64,000 bases of DNA, from contig VYZB01000240.1 of NCBI GenBank assembly GCA_013397455.1, forward strand, positions 736,623 through 800,622, in the 5' to 3' direction. The position numbers were made by a program, and so were the translations under genes. This document shows, one piece after another, positions 14,891-27,296 of this stretch. The stretch is from Crotophaga sulcirostris (Eukaryota; Chordata; Aves; Cuculiformes; Crotophagidae). The first letter of the stretch is position 1. Each line of letters begins with the position of its first letter. The notes under the pieces were generated by a model. That model had not been told where the DNA came from. It did not search any database and saw only the letters and a list, made by a program, of their open reading frames with translations.

Positions 14891-16574
14891 CTCTAGTATT
14901 CCATCATTTCAACTTCTTACTTTTGCTGCCGTAGAAACCAGGTCAGGCTGATGTCCGTCTCAGTCACAGAATAGACTGACAGGTATGGAATCCTTCCTGC
15001 CCTTGACAATAGCAATTACCCCACAGACATTCACAGTCCAGATGTCCAGGGAGGCTGCCCTGTGACCTGCTGGAGCCAGCAGCAGACCACAGCACTCAGC
15101 ACCTCACAAGCAAGAAGTACTATGGGCTTTAAGCTTCTTTTTGTGTTACAATCCACATTAATATTTCACAAGAGTCAGAAGATACTCAGGCATAATGTTG
15201 ACAAGCGCAGAACCTAGCAAAGATAAATCCAACCAATCCCAGCATGGTTAACGTCAAGGCAAAAGGAACACTCAGCAACAGTCAATAAAAAAGCAACCTT
15301 TGATATATTATTATAGTAGGAAGTTATTCGTGAAGCCAAATACCTCCGATGTGTTAAAACAGGAAGCGTTGTGGTCCTTGTGGAGTTTACAGATTAATAT
15401 CCTAATGACAACGCACTACTTTCCAAACGCCAAACTGTAAAAGCCTTGTGTTCTACTTCCTACACCATTGTTTCCCTTAATTCTTTTGCAGTGGGAGGAT
15501 AACATAACTCCCACTAACCATGACAACCTTCAGTCTCTTCAGAGTTCTGGGATGATTTCATCTGCACTACACTGGAAAGAGATGTCATTTCGGAAATCCA
15601 CCGTAATCAAATAACCCTTTACGTGTAACTGCAAGTAACCTAAGGTCTGTGGTACCTGTCAGTTAGATCAAAGAGAGAAAGCTCACTGCAAACAGCCTGA
15701 CATAACTGCAGCAAAAAGGAGTAGCTAGCCTTCTCTGGAGATTTGCTTTCCTGTGGCCAAGGAAAGCCAGAAGCCCTGCAACCCAGCCCACCCTTTCACT
15801 GGTTCCCAGGCAGATGCAGTATTCAGTGAAAAAAAAAAAAAACACAAAGGAAAGAATTATCACAATAAAGAAATAGCGTGTATAGTGCACTTCTGATGTG
15901 CATTTTTTCCTTTTAAGCCAAAAATATCCACGTTTAATGTTGTTTTTCATTCCATTCTTCTGTAACAAGTTCCAAAAATCAGCTCGCTTGGTACACAGAA
16001 AACAATCTCAAAGTCCAATTACAGACAAGCTCAAGCATGCACTCGCGGCAGAGGCAAAACAAGTATCCTATGTCCTGATCACTTCTCATACCTCAGGAGT
16101 CTGAGACATCGCTCAGTCCTACTCAGGAGACATGGAAAACCAAGGAATACACGAGCTCCCATCCCAAACACCATGCAGTCTGCCACAAAGGGGTACTGAA
16201 CACCAGCGTTCCAAAAGCACTCGGGCTCCTCAAGCAGGAACCAGCTCAGCCTCCAGCCAAGAGCTTCAACACTTTCCATGCACCATCTCCCCCTGCACGC
16301 AGCTGCCAGTCTACTGGAATGCCCGTTGGCTTTACTTCTCCTGTTACAGACAGGAAAGGCTGCTATGTCATTCCGTACCCACAGCCACCGGGAAGCCTGC
16401 CGTACCAGGACAGTCAGAGATCTGGCTCTGTTTCAGGCTCAGCTTACCCAGCCATCTCCTGCAGCCTCTCTTCTGCAGCCAACATCAGAAGGCATTTAGT
16501 GATGGGCATCCAACACCACCTCCCACTTAGCACTGCCTTGAGTCCCAGAAGCACAGCTCAGGGTTTCCACCCAA
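14891..16574. other. Unique non-coding sequence
   Basis: No gene recognised. It contains an A-run at about 15830-15842 and an AT-rich motif-dense patch at 15290-15500. Frames open around 16130-16530 are proline- and serine-rich on several frames at once and have no recognisable domain. Confidence 0.5.
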
Positions 16575-16963
16575 AGAATCACAGAATCACTTGGTTGGAA
16601 AAGACCTTTGAGACTGAGTCCAACAGTATCTGTCCTCTACTAAACCAGATCCCTGAGAAATTCATCTCCCTGTCTTTTAAACACGTCCAGGGATGGTGAC
16701 TCCACCACCTCCCTGGGCAGCCTCTGCCAGTGCCTGACCATCCTTTTCACGAAGAAATTTTCCTGATGTCTAATCTGAACCTCCCCTGGTGCAACTTGAG
16801 GTCATGTCCTCTCGCCCTGTCACCTGTCCCTTGGGACAAGAGACCAGCACCACCTCGCTACAACCTCCTTTCAGGCAGTTGTAGACAGAGATAAGGTCTC
16901 CCCTCAGCCTCCTCTTCTCTAGGTTAAACAACCCCAGTTCCCTCAGTAGCTCCTCATAAGATG
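16575..16963 (-). mobile_element. CR1 LINE, type B-like, 5'-truncated
   Basis: The reverse-complement tail begins AGAATCACAGAATCACTTGG and is followed by TTGGAAAAGACCTTTGAGAC. The ORF2 C-terminus reads on the minus strand through [20 protein letters not shown] and [10 protein letters not shown]. It breaks off after TCCTCATAAGATG. The element belongs to the same sublineage as the copy at 58538, sharing an unusual TAAACCA...CATCTCCCTGTCTTTTAAAC stretch. Confidence 0.93.
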
Positions 16964-19900
16964 CACATTGTGTCCCTGTCCCCCCAGAGTGCTGGGAGGC
17001 GTGGGGTGGGGTCTGCAGGACCCTGCTATGTCCTGATGTTAAACCCATCTCAGATGAGACGCTGCAGGCAGAACCAACCTGGTACCTTTCACAGCACTTC
17101 CCTGTTATCCCAACTCTATTCAATATAAAGTCAATGAACATCAACATCACACTTCCCTGCTACTCCAGCCCTATAGGATATAAAGTCAATGAACATCAAC
17201 ATTGCACTTCCCTGTTATCTCAACTCCATCCGATATAAAGTCAATGACTACCAACATCAGACAGCAGGAATACTGTCCCAGTCTACCTGCTCCTGAATAG
17301 ACCAGCCAGTACATACCAGCTTTAGATAGTTTTTATATAATATCTTCATGTCAATTTACAGACAGATTTCTCAAATTTGGACGTCAGATATTTTTAAATC
17401 CCATAGAAAAAAAAAAAAAAGACGACTCCTGTTTCAAAGCATCTAAAAGTAGATTCCACTTTCACAGACTTGGTAGAACAGCAATTTCCCTGCTTGCAAT
17501 GAAGGAGCTGAGACTACACTGTTTATTACTATAAATATATTCATAGATATTTTCCCTGGTACAAAGCACTTCAATTTTAAAGGCAAGAGACTCATCAACT
17601 CTTACGGATAGCTTCATCCTCACTGCTTTTATTCTGTCAGTGTGCTCAGGCTCCTGGAAGGAGTGGAGGAGGGTACAATCTGCCACCATCTGCAGGGTGC
17701 CATCCATCTGAAAAGGTGACTGTCCTCAAGAAATCAGCATAGTCCAAGCAGTACACTAAACTCTGGATTACGTTCAACCAGCAGACTCTTTCAAGAACCG
17801 TTCCGCAAAATGTTCCTGCTTCCCACTAACTGCAGGCTGAGGGTTTTTTTCAAGCTTTAACGCAGCCTTTTATCAAAAGTGAATAAAACTTTCCATCCTT
17901 CTAGGTATGTGAATGGGGTAGAGCCAGTATTCCACAGCCACAGATAAATATTTCCACAGGAGATCCATGGTATCAGTGCGAGGTGCTTAATGTGCCGAGA
18001 CAGATCCCCTGAACTCCAGAACAGTGAATAAAGCCAACTCCACAGGACTCCCTCAGCATTCAGAGCAGGAGAGGTGCTGCTGGCACCCGGCCATTCTACA
18101 ATCACCAACTATTCACAACGCATGAATTCCTGTTTGATAGCTACCCATACACAGATATAATGCCACTTTAATCAAAACTAATATTTCAGCAGGTTTCCAA
18201 AAAGTGATTGGAGATAGAAAAATGAAGCGTGGAAAGAAAAAAAAAAACTTGAAATTATCCACAATTGTCAGGAGAAGGAGACCCGCGCGCACATTTTAAA
18301 AGGCAGGAGAGAAGGTTGAATAACCTGCTTAATTTCCCCTTCTCTCCAGTTGAATAAACCAGCAGGAAGAAATCCAGCTGAAAGACAGTCGGGCTCTTCT
18401 GCAGCTTCGATCGAGATCCCAGCTCCTGCCTACAGGCTTGCAGGACGCTGTGTTCAAGCTGAGCTGGAAAAAGGCTCACTTTGTTACAGAGGGAACAACC
18501 TGCATGTCACATGAACCAAACGACAAGGGCTCCCTTCCTTACCCCAGCCCTGCATTCTGCTCGCACAGACGCTGTACGGGACTCGTCTGCAAAACTATTT
18601 CCAAGGCAGGCTGTGTTCAAAGGCTCTGATGCTTTCCACAGCAGAAAAGGGAAGCAATAGCAACTGCTCAGAACCCATTACACAACGCTTTCAGAAAGCA
18701 AGCTGACCAATGGAAAGATCCTGGATGAAGCAGAGGGTAAGGAGAAAAAAAGGCAAAGGAAACTGATGCTCAGCCCCCTCCCTGGACACTGCAGGCAATG
18801 GGAACCATCTACAATTTCACTCCTCACTAGATGCCTTCTCGCCTTACAAGCTGCAGCTTCTCGAGTGATGGCAGAATTGGAAAGAGCAGAGGAAAAAAGG
18901 GAGAATTTTTTGAGGAAAATAAATACGGAGACATGGAAACAGGACTGTCAGCAAACAGAGCAGGACTCGGGTTTGATGGAGCTGCTGAGTCCCAGGTGGC
19001 TGCCAGAGTGCAAGGCTTCAAGGTTTTGACCTTTCAGAGTGCTCCACCAAGCCTCTCTTTACAAAACAAGAGCTAAAGTACTGGGGGAAAACCCCATACA
19101 AGTGAAAATACACTTCAGAGATCTGAGAAAGCTTCCAATCAAAGGCAAAAAAAAGCAAACAGCTGGACTGGACACGTTTGCCTTACACACAGCTTGTTGG
19201 AGACCTACAACCCCAGAAGCTTGAGTGAGACCCCAAGAGGGTTCTCCTCACCTCCCTGCTGTCACATCAACCTTCTGCAATGTGACAGGACAGCACTCAA
19301 ACAACAGCTCCTTGGATCTGATGCCTCACTTCTTTATTCCCCATGCACCACAGCAACCACAGCTCCCCTCTTCCCCTGGGCTTGAATTACATAGGGCAGT
19401 GTAATTTGTTTAAACCCAGCTCCCTCTGTTTTCAGGTATGTCCATCAGAGCAGAAGCGTTTATAACAAACCCATCCTGAGTCAGATGAGCCTGCTGCCAC
19501 CCACCCAGTGCCAGGGTTAGTTTGACTGGGTTTGAAAGCAAAATGCCTTGCTTCCTTCTACCAGTTACCCATTTAATGCATTAGGTTGAATACTTCATCC
19601 TAGGACCTTCTATTTAAATACATATTTGAAGCACAGCAGGCAGGGACTCATTTCAGCTCGTACGGCCGTACTGGGGTAAGAGCCAGCAGTCAGATGGAGG
19701 GTTGGCTTCTCTGCCGACTCACCCACCACATGCATCTTCCTTGGGTACCAGCACAGCCTCTGTAGCTCTGCCTTCCCAAGAAACTCATCCTCGCATGTGG
19801 CATCTTCTCCGCATCCAAGCCTGTTACTGTAACAGCATAAAATCTGTTGCTCACCAGTGAAAAACACTTTTGGTTGAACATTTTAATGATCAGAGACAAG

Positions 19901-20094
19901 CTGACCATGCTTATTAGCAGTCTGAACTCCAATTCTGCCTAAGCCTACTGAAGACAGCAATCACGTTTAAAATGCCATCTTCTCTCTCAGAAAGGAAAAA
20001 GGCAAGTTTTGTTTCCTTGCCTTGCTCATATTTCAAGTAGGTGCACATAAAATTTTAAGAAATTGGTGGACAAATTTTGGACAGTTATTTGTTA
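16964..20094. other. Non-coding sequence with a small tandem array
   Basis: Holds a 3 x 55-bp tandem repeat at 17095-17259, an A-run at 17407-17420 and another near 18238-18246. The remainder is unique sequence without a recognisable gene. Confidence 0.5.
17095..17259 (+). repeat. Three-copy 55-bp tandem repeat
   Basis: Units start at 17095, 17150 and 17205, each beginning CACTTCCCTG and containing ATAAAGTCAATGA and CAACAT. Spacing is exactly 55 bp between units, with a few substitutions between copies and no length changes. It is not part of CR1. Confidence 0.9.
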
Positions 20095-20160
20095 TCATAG
20101 AATCAGAGAAAGGTTTGGCTTGGAAGAGACCTTGAAGATCATCTAGTTCCAACTCATGGG
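20095..20160 (-). mobile_element. CR1 LINE tail, about 65 bp
   Basis: Reverse-complement CR1 3' end only: CATAGAATCAGAG, TTGGCTTGGAAGAGACC and GATCATCTAGTTCCAAC. It ends near ACTCATGGGG. Only the untranslated tail is present, a very early 5' truncation. Confidence 0.8.
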
Positions 20161-22341
20161 GATTGAAAGCATGAAACCACCATATGGACTGCACGTGCCC
20201 AATGCTGTGGCAGCCCCCTGTGCGCAGAGCACGAGGTTTGTCCACTGGCAATCGTAATGCACAACAAGAAGTCTCAGGAGTTTTAACACATAGGTGAGGT
20301 CTGAAACCCATGTGGATTTCTCTGAACGCAGAATCAGATGACTGCATGATGAAATATTTTTCATGTGTTACAAAAGAAAAGAAGCTCTAATAAAATATTC
20401 TGCAGAGGTCCCCAGATCTTACGGGGTAGAAGGTTTGCTGAACGCTTCAACTTCTGATCACCTTCCCAAAGGTGCTGCTCAGCTTGTTTCAATGCAGCTG
20501 CCAGGGAAACTATACTGGTGAAGCACCTGAACTCCATGAAATGAGAAATGCATTGGTCCAACAGCAAAGTCCTCCCAGCTCTGGACAGTCTGAGACACTA
20601 GTTGCAGCAGCCCAACAGCCCAGATATCATCAAGAGACTTCTCAGGTTGCCCTTAGGGTCTTCCCAACCATCTTCTCTATCCCTCCAAAACCAAAAAATA
20701 TCCCATTCCAAAAACAAAGTAACTATACTCGTTTCAAAACTGAACTAAGCCAACGAGGATAAGGCATTAGCAAGAACACAGCTTTCATTTAGGAGCTCAC
20801 TCCCAAGCTCAAGCACAACTAAACATGGAATTAGGACCAAGGAAAACATCAGGCTTTAGGTCGCACATGAGTTGACAGGAGGTGCTGCAGGTTATGCTGA
20901 ACACGGCCACGAGCTGTCAACTTGCACACCGAACCATCTGGGAAGCAAACGCCGCCGTCACCCGGTAAGCGGGAGCGGGAAGGGAAGCCACGCGATCCCA
21001 GTTACGGAGTGTCTGACAAACACGGACCCCGCCACAGGCAGGAAATTAAAAACCACAGCTAAATAAAACAAAGCCTGAGAGTTGCAAGCGATGCAATAAG
21101 CCAACTTGTAAAAACAGCAATGCCAAGAAGTGTCATCATTCTTGGTAATCAAAAAATATCTGAAAAGAATGAAAAATCAAGGCTTGTTTTTTAAAAGTAA
21201 TTTCTGGTTTGTTATATTGGGTTTTGTTTGATGACTGCAAGCAGTAAAGTGTAAATTAAGCTGCTTGGTTTGGCTGCTTAATAAAGTCCTTAAGGCACTA
21301 TTTACTCAGAAGTAACCAGAAAAGAAGGATTTCAGGTTTTATTTTGTTGTTGGTTTTTTCTTTTTAATCTGAAGTTATTTATCTCCCATTTCTCATCTTA
21401 AAGCTGCGTCTCCAACAGCTTTCTGTATTCCCAACTGATTGTCAAGTAGCACCTCCCAGAAAGCCATCAGAGCTTCTCCCAGCTGATGGGTCCCTTTTTT
21501 TCAGTGTCTTTCCGCTTCCGTGAGAAAAAGATAATCAGTAAATGGAGGGAGGTGGGCAAATCAAAATTACCATCTCGTACTACCCTGAAAAAAAGCTTGG
21601 AAGAACGAGGTGGATGTGGCCATGCATTACCCCATTCTCAATAGTACAGGAGTCCAGGGCCATTGCTGTCAATCTCATGAAAGTTGTAGCAAAGCCCTAT
21701 AGACATTGGCATGGCCAGGGACCGATTTTATGCACACATTCAGGGAAGTCACAAAACATATTCCAGTTTTTTTGGGGTGGGAGTGGAGCGGGTAGGAAGA
21801 TGGCAACTTGAAATCAGCAAATTAGTAACTAAGAGCTGTTACAAAAACTGCCCAGAAGCCCAGGCTGGTGCCAGCAGCAGTGCCCACACCACGTCCCAGC
21901 CCGCCCTCCTCTCCCGTGTTGCTGGTGAGATTTATTTTCCCAGCAAAAACACCCCACAGATGAGTCTGTGGGTTCCACTTCTGGCTCTGCTAAACAGCCA
22001 CAACGATGAAAAGGCTCTGAACTAGGGCAGATCGGACAAAAAAAACCCTGTTTTTTTCAAGTCTGTGATCCTCTGGCTCATGAGTAACACTGCTGGACTC
22101 TCTGGAGAGGAGATGTCTGCTGCCTGGAGGTATGAGCTTATATCTTGAAAGTATATTTTTGCTGAATGCATAATAGGCCTCTAAATCTCTCTCTAAATAA
22201 ATAAATCTAAAAGGAATGCCTTTTCCATCATACCACCTTTCCAAGTCCATAACATATATGTTGAAGAGCACCACATCAATTAACATATTTAAATAAATTG
22301 ATGCACATATCAATTATATGCATGTATTATATACAATTATT
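20161..22341. other. Unique non-coding sequence
   Basis: No gene or repeat recognised. A small CpG-rich patch lies at about 20949-21031. ATAAATAAAT-type AT-rich sequence lies near 22190-22205. Confidence 0.5.
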
Positions 22342-22630
22342 CATAGAAAAGAATGGTTTGGGTTGGAAGGCAACTTAAAGCCCACCCAGTTCCAACTCCC
22401 TGCCATGGGCAGGGACACCTCCCACTGGATCAGGGGGCTCAAAGCCCCATCCAACCTGGCCTTGAACACCTCCAGGGATGGGGCAGCCACCACTTCTCTG
22501 GGCAACCTGTGCCAGTGCATCATCCCCCTCACAGGAAAACATTTCTTCCTGAGATCTCATCTAAATCTCCCCTCTTTCAGCTTAAAACAGTTCCCCTTCA
22601 TCCTATCCCTGAACTCCCTGATAAAGGAGG
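22342..22630 (-). mobile_element. CR1 LINE, type A, 5'-truncated
   Basis: The tail begins CATAGAAAAGAATGG, then GGTTTGGGTTGGAAGG, CTGCCATGGGCAGGGACACC and CACTGGATCAGGGGGCTC. The minus strand reads [20 protein letters not shown] and [18 protein letters not shown]. It breaks off after CCCTGATAAAGGAGG. It is close in sequence to the copies at 27297 and 61963. Confidence 0.94.
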
Positions 22631-24560
22631 AGTCATACACTGCTGCGCTGCCTTTTGCTAGCACGACAGCATCCGGAGGCAGCGCTGCAGCCACAGCTCC
22701 ATCAAACTGGCAGCACCCATCCACGGCCTCCCTGAAAAATCAATTCTGGCCCACATTTCAATGCACCAACACCCAGCTTGTAGGGGCTATTTGTCCCTTT
22801 CACTCCACGTGCAAAGGAACAGCTGAAAGCACTGGATGATTGTCAATACTGTTACTCGAGATGAGATCCTCTGTGCCGTGTACAGTTTTTTCACTTCTTC
22901 AATTGGAAATGCACCAAGGCAAAGCTGGTCCCCACCATTACTGAGATGCTGTACAAGAAGGACTTGCCCCAAATTGAAGCCTTTGGACAAGCTTTCTGCA
23001 TAAAACCAGCAAGCTCACACATGAATGGACCCCAAAACCAGAAATGCAAGCTCTGCCTCGACTCATACTCAAAACAGTGCATCCAATTCAACTTTGGCCA
23101 GCAGGAAAACCCCTTGATTTGCTGCTTACGCAGGTACTGCTTTGCCACTAGGATCCTGCAAAGCAGGCCAAAGCAAAGTATAGCCCAGTTTATGCAGCTC
23201 CTACCCTTTCCTAGCCATAAATCTTATGTTTTGATCCCTCTCTGCTATATGTTAAACAGCCATTGTGTAATGCAAGAGAAATCCTGGCTGCTTTACCTCT
23301 AATTCCTCAACACTCAAGACATGTACTTTGACAGTTCTCTATGAACATATTGTTCTCAATCCACAGTTTAAAATTCATTCGTGTCCCTGCATCGTTGTCA
23401 TCCTGTACTCCTGTCTCTGGCATAAGCAAGGTTTGACCTTTTCAGACTTACATTTACAGCATTCAGAGTCTTTGTGAGCTCTGTGGAGAAAAAATGAACC
23501 GAGAGGAATTTCTGGAATGGTGACTGGACTGCTGATGTTTCCTAGGGCAAAACACACACTGCTGGTATTCCAGCTTCCTAATACCCTGGTAAACAAGAGA
23601 AAATTGAATGACAAAAGCAACTTAACTAGCTGGAATCTTCCAAAAGACTGGAAACAGACTTCCACTGCTGTCCACACAAAGAGGTTTGGGCATTTCTCAG
23701 GGAATATTCAGGGTAGCACAAACAATGCTCCAAATGAAACAAAACAAAACAAAAAAAGGGCAGACCAGCAATTGTATTTGCAAGTGAATTAAAGCCAGGC
23801 AGGCACTTCTAGAAGCATCCCACCATGTATCCAGCCTCACAATTCTTAATTTTCCTTCCTTCCTGCCATACTTGTTTTCATGGAGTACCTAATTCATACA
23901 GTTACCTTCCATCCAGTGGCATCCATACTGCACATTCACAGTTCCCAGGCTGTGGGCTCCTCCTGTCCTCCCCAGCCTCAAGTAGACCTTCCTCTTCATC
24001 AGTAGCCCCAGAAGGGAGGCACACACACTTGTAGTTCATGCACAGACCTCAAAACACTGAATTTACCATTGCTTTCACCCTGGGTGACCACATCTGCACA
24101 GGGGTGCAGAACCAGGCTCTTGGGTAAAGATGATCAGTTCTTGGATAATGATGATCCTTCTTAGATACACAATACCTTTGGGTTGGGCTATTCAAAGTAT
24201 CACCAAAATCAGGCCTCCTCAGTCCACTTCAGTGCTATAATGCACTCAAAGTCCAAAAGTGCTTCCAAGAACACAAAGCAGAAGACATCATTAGCACTAA
24301 CCTTACATTAGAGCAAATTTTCGGGGGGGGGGAAAACCCTATCAGTCAGTCATCTTACTAATTACAAGTTAACCCTTTTTAGGCATTTCGTTTTTGAACG
24401 TTAATCATTGAAAATAAAGAGCCTGAAGAGGAAGAGAAGGGCTAAGTTTAAGGAATAGCAGCATCCCCCAAGCATCTTCTCCACCGATTCCCTATACCAG
24501 ACATGCCACCTCACTTTGTAGCTGGTCACCCTGCAAGTCATCAGCCTTCACACATACAAT
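22631..24560. other. Unique non-coding sequence
   Basis: No gene recognised. A run of ten G occurs at 24323-24332. The open frame at 22946-23302 is cysteine-rich by chance composition and matches no domain I know. Confidence 0.5.
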
Positions 24561-24740
24561 CAGAATCATTAATGTTGGGAAAGACCTCCAACATCATCCA
24601 GTCCAACCACCAGCCCAATACTGGCTAAAACCATGTCCCGAAGTGCGACGTCTACACTTTTTTTGATCAGGGATGGTGACTCCGCCACTTCCATCAGCAG
24701 CCTGTTTCAATATTTCACCATGCTTTCAGTAAAGAAATTT
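24561..24740 (-). mobile_element. CR1 LINE, type B, short and diverged
   Basis: Reverse-complement tail CAGAATCATTAATGTTGGG, then GACCTCCAACATCATCCAGT, TAAAACCATGTCCCGAAGTG and GGGATGGTGACTCCGCCACT. Similarity is lost after AGTAAAGAAATTTC. Many substitutions suggest an old copy. Confidence 0.86.
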
Positions 24741-25592
24741 CAGTGCCAAAACAATTCTCCCTCAAAACAAATTCTGCAATGTATAATAAATCAGTGAGAT
24801 TTAAAATATTTTATATTTAATTACCTGCTGATATTTCCAGCAGTGCACACTGTTCAGAGGGGAAAGACACTAGCATGCACCAACATAATTGTTAGAAACC
24901 AGATGCACTTGGCTCTGATTTTAGCAATTTTTTCCTAAACTGCTACTACCATGCACAGTTTATCCATCTTGCCCTCCATTCGTAAAATCTATTGATCAGG
25001 GTCAGCCACGAAAATCCAAAAAGAAGGTAAAGAGAGTATTAAAAAACTGATAGTTGACTGCAAAGGAGACAGCTTAGAAGAAATGGGGAATTACTGGGAG
25101 AAGGGCAACACAAGACTCAAGGAAAGGTGCAAAGAAGCAGGAAAACAGGACACAGCTGGTAAAAAAAACCAAACCAAAACAAACCCCCATCTTGATAGTC
25201 TTGACCTCTATCATCCTCCAAGACTTAAACCTGCAGAAGTACTTAGAAGAGACAAAATAAACCCAAAATATATTTTCAATATACTGAGGACGTACCTCCT
25301 GCTGCACTGTACATGGCCTGGAATGAAGCCGTTGACTCTCAGATGCAGGCCTTGAGATCATACCTCAATACAAAGCCACAGAGATATCCAGAAGTTACAA
25401 GACCCTAAGGTTTCTACTGAAATTGTGCACAGTTTGTGTTGTAATGCAAATCTGAAATCATAATTTCTGGTTTTATTCATAACACCTTGGGAAAACACCT
25501 GTCCCCAAGAGATTCAGGACAAAACCATCTACAGAGTATTAGGAACACCACACACATGACCACTTTTTGCTAAACACTTTGAAAAAAAAAAA
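24741..25592. other. Unique AT-rich non-coding sequence
   Basis: No repeat or gene recognised beyond short A-runs. The open frames at about 25075-25360 occur on both strands and are not convincing. Confidence 0.5.
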
Positions 25593-25769
25593 GTCATAGT
25601 ATCACACTATTACAAGGTTGGAAAGGACCTTTGAAATCGAGTCCAACCTATAGCCCAACACTAACACCAACTCATCTTCTAAACCATGGCACTAAGGGCC
25701 TCATCCAATCTCCTCTTAAACACCTCCAGGGATGGTAACTCCACCATCTCCCCAGGCAGCGCATTCAAC
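25593..25769 (-). mobile_element. CR1 LINE, type B, 5'-truncated
   Basis: Tail TCATAGTATCACACTATTAC, TTGGAAAGGACCTTTGAAAT and CAACACTAACACCAACTCAT. The minus strand carries the last ORF2 residues ([27 protein letters not shown]). It is truncated at GGCAGCGCATTCAAC, 177 bp long. Confidence 0.92.
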
Positions 25770-26420
25770 AAACAAAAGTCAACAAACAGAAAGCAGACAG
25801 TTCTGTGTTTCATTCGATATTTAAGAACATCCCAAATATTGCAAGTGGTTTTGGGTTTCAGTCTGCTGGGGTACACGTGGAAAGCGAGGGTTCTTCAGGC
25901 ATGGCTTTGGTGGCTCTCAGGGGTACGGAGCCCAGTCAGATCTCGCCTTGTGGAAGGGCAGTCAATCTGCTCCTGCCACGCTGGCAGCAGTTCATGCCAG
26001 GTTCCCTAAACACATATCAACCAGTAATAAAACCAAGTAAGGAAAAGTTATTTTTACTCCCGTGTACTCCATTAGAAATGCAAGTCATCCCTTGCAATAC
26101 AGCAGGTTTTATTAGGCACGGAAGATTATTGTCATGTCCACGAAGGCATGTACTATATAAAAGTCATCAAAAGGGACTCTGAATGGGCAATTTAGAAAAA
26201 GAAAGATCAATGGAGCTCTTGTTTACCCACTGTTTAGGAACCTTCCCTCTATGGAGGCCTTGCAGTAGACTGGTGCTAGTGTTGTATGGCTGAGGTTTGG
26301 GAGCACCCAACAGCCTCTCTGCACAGAATCACACACACTTGCTCCACGAGGTTCTGCTGCTGCACAGATCTACCTGCAGCTGCACAATACAGTGCTGCTA
26401 CACATAAACATGCATATATA
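25770..26420. other. Unique non-coding sequence
   Basis: No gene or repeat recognised. Confidence 0.5.
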
Positions 26421-26731
26421 AAAAGGACATGAAACTGTTGGAACAGCTCCAGAGGAGGGTGACGAAGATGATCCGAGGGCTGGAGCACCTCTGCTATGAG
26501 GACAGGCTGAGAGAGTTGGGCTTGTTCAGCCTGGAGTGGAGAAGGCTCTGGGGAGACCTCAGAGCAGCCTCCCAGTACTGAAAGGGCTACAGGAAAGCTG
26601 GGGAGGGGCTTTTTACAAGGGCAAGTAGTGATAGAATGAGGGGGAATGGCTTTAAATTGGAAGGGGGAAGATTTAGATTGGACATTAGGAAGAAATTCTT
26701 CACAATGAGGTGGTGAGGCACTGGCAGAGGT
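26421..26731 (+). mobile_element. CR1 LINE, type A body, missing its 3' end
   Basis: Starts GACATGAAACTGTTGGAACA and continues in CR1 order: CAGAGGAGGGTGACGAAGAT, GGGCTGGAGCACCTCTGCTA, TTAGATTGGACATTAGGAAG. It stops at GGCACTGGCAGAGGTTTT. The rest of ORF2 and the whole tail are absent, which is unusual because CR1 copies are normally cut at the 5' side. It lies about 740 bp from, and opposite to, the matching segment of the copy at 27297-28083. Confidence 0.92.
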
Positions 26732-27296
26732 TTTAGGTACAGAATGACAGCATCCCAGAGCACTATCAATTTCCACTTACAGTCAAGCTAATAGAAAGAT
26801 CTAACTTTCATTTCCACTGAATTACTACCAAAAGCTTTCCTTCAGTTTAGGATGGAAAAAGTATTTCCCCTCTTGCTTTTTCAGCTTGCTCAAGATACAG
26901 TTAGGAAAGAAGATGAAGAAGAAATAAGCATGGTTTGACTGATCACAGCTTTCCCCTCCCATTCGGGACTTCCCAGGGCAGCTGATTTCTCCCTCCCACA
27001 GCTTTCTGCCTCCCCCATCTGCCAGGCCACGACCTATCACAAAAGCAGGGAACCCTGAAACACCATGTCCTGCTTTGACTGGATGCCCTGAACAAACAGA
27101 GGCAATGCCTCCTCTCTTCTCATGACCTAAAGATGTGTTCCAAGCAACTTTCCTCCAGAGAGGCCTCTCCTCTCACCAGAATGTTTGAGCCAGCTCTAGC
27201 AGCCTTCTCTGATCTGTTGTGGAGGCAGCAGTGTTATTGCTGCCGCCTGCGGTGGCAACGGAGCAGAATCAAAGCCTGGTGTAATGAATCATGGAA
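26732..27296. other. Spacer between two inverted CR1 copies
   Basis: Unique sequence with no gene recognised. It would form most of the loop if the flanking inverted CR1 segments paired in RNA. Confidence 0.55.

Noticed and set aside
16130..16530. Overlapping proline/serine-rich frames as a possible gene
   Set aside because: Three plus-strand frames are open over the same bases with no known domain, and no clear splice context is visible.
22318..22839. 173-codon plus-strand frame
   Set aside because: Its first half is the antisense of a minus-strand CR1 copy (22342-22630), and the remainder has no recognisable domain.
26276..26776. 166-codon minus-strand frame
   Set aside because: It is antisense to the CR1 copy at 26421-26731.
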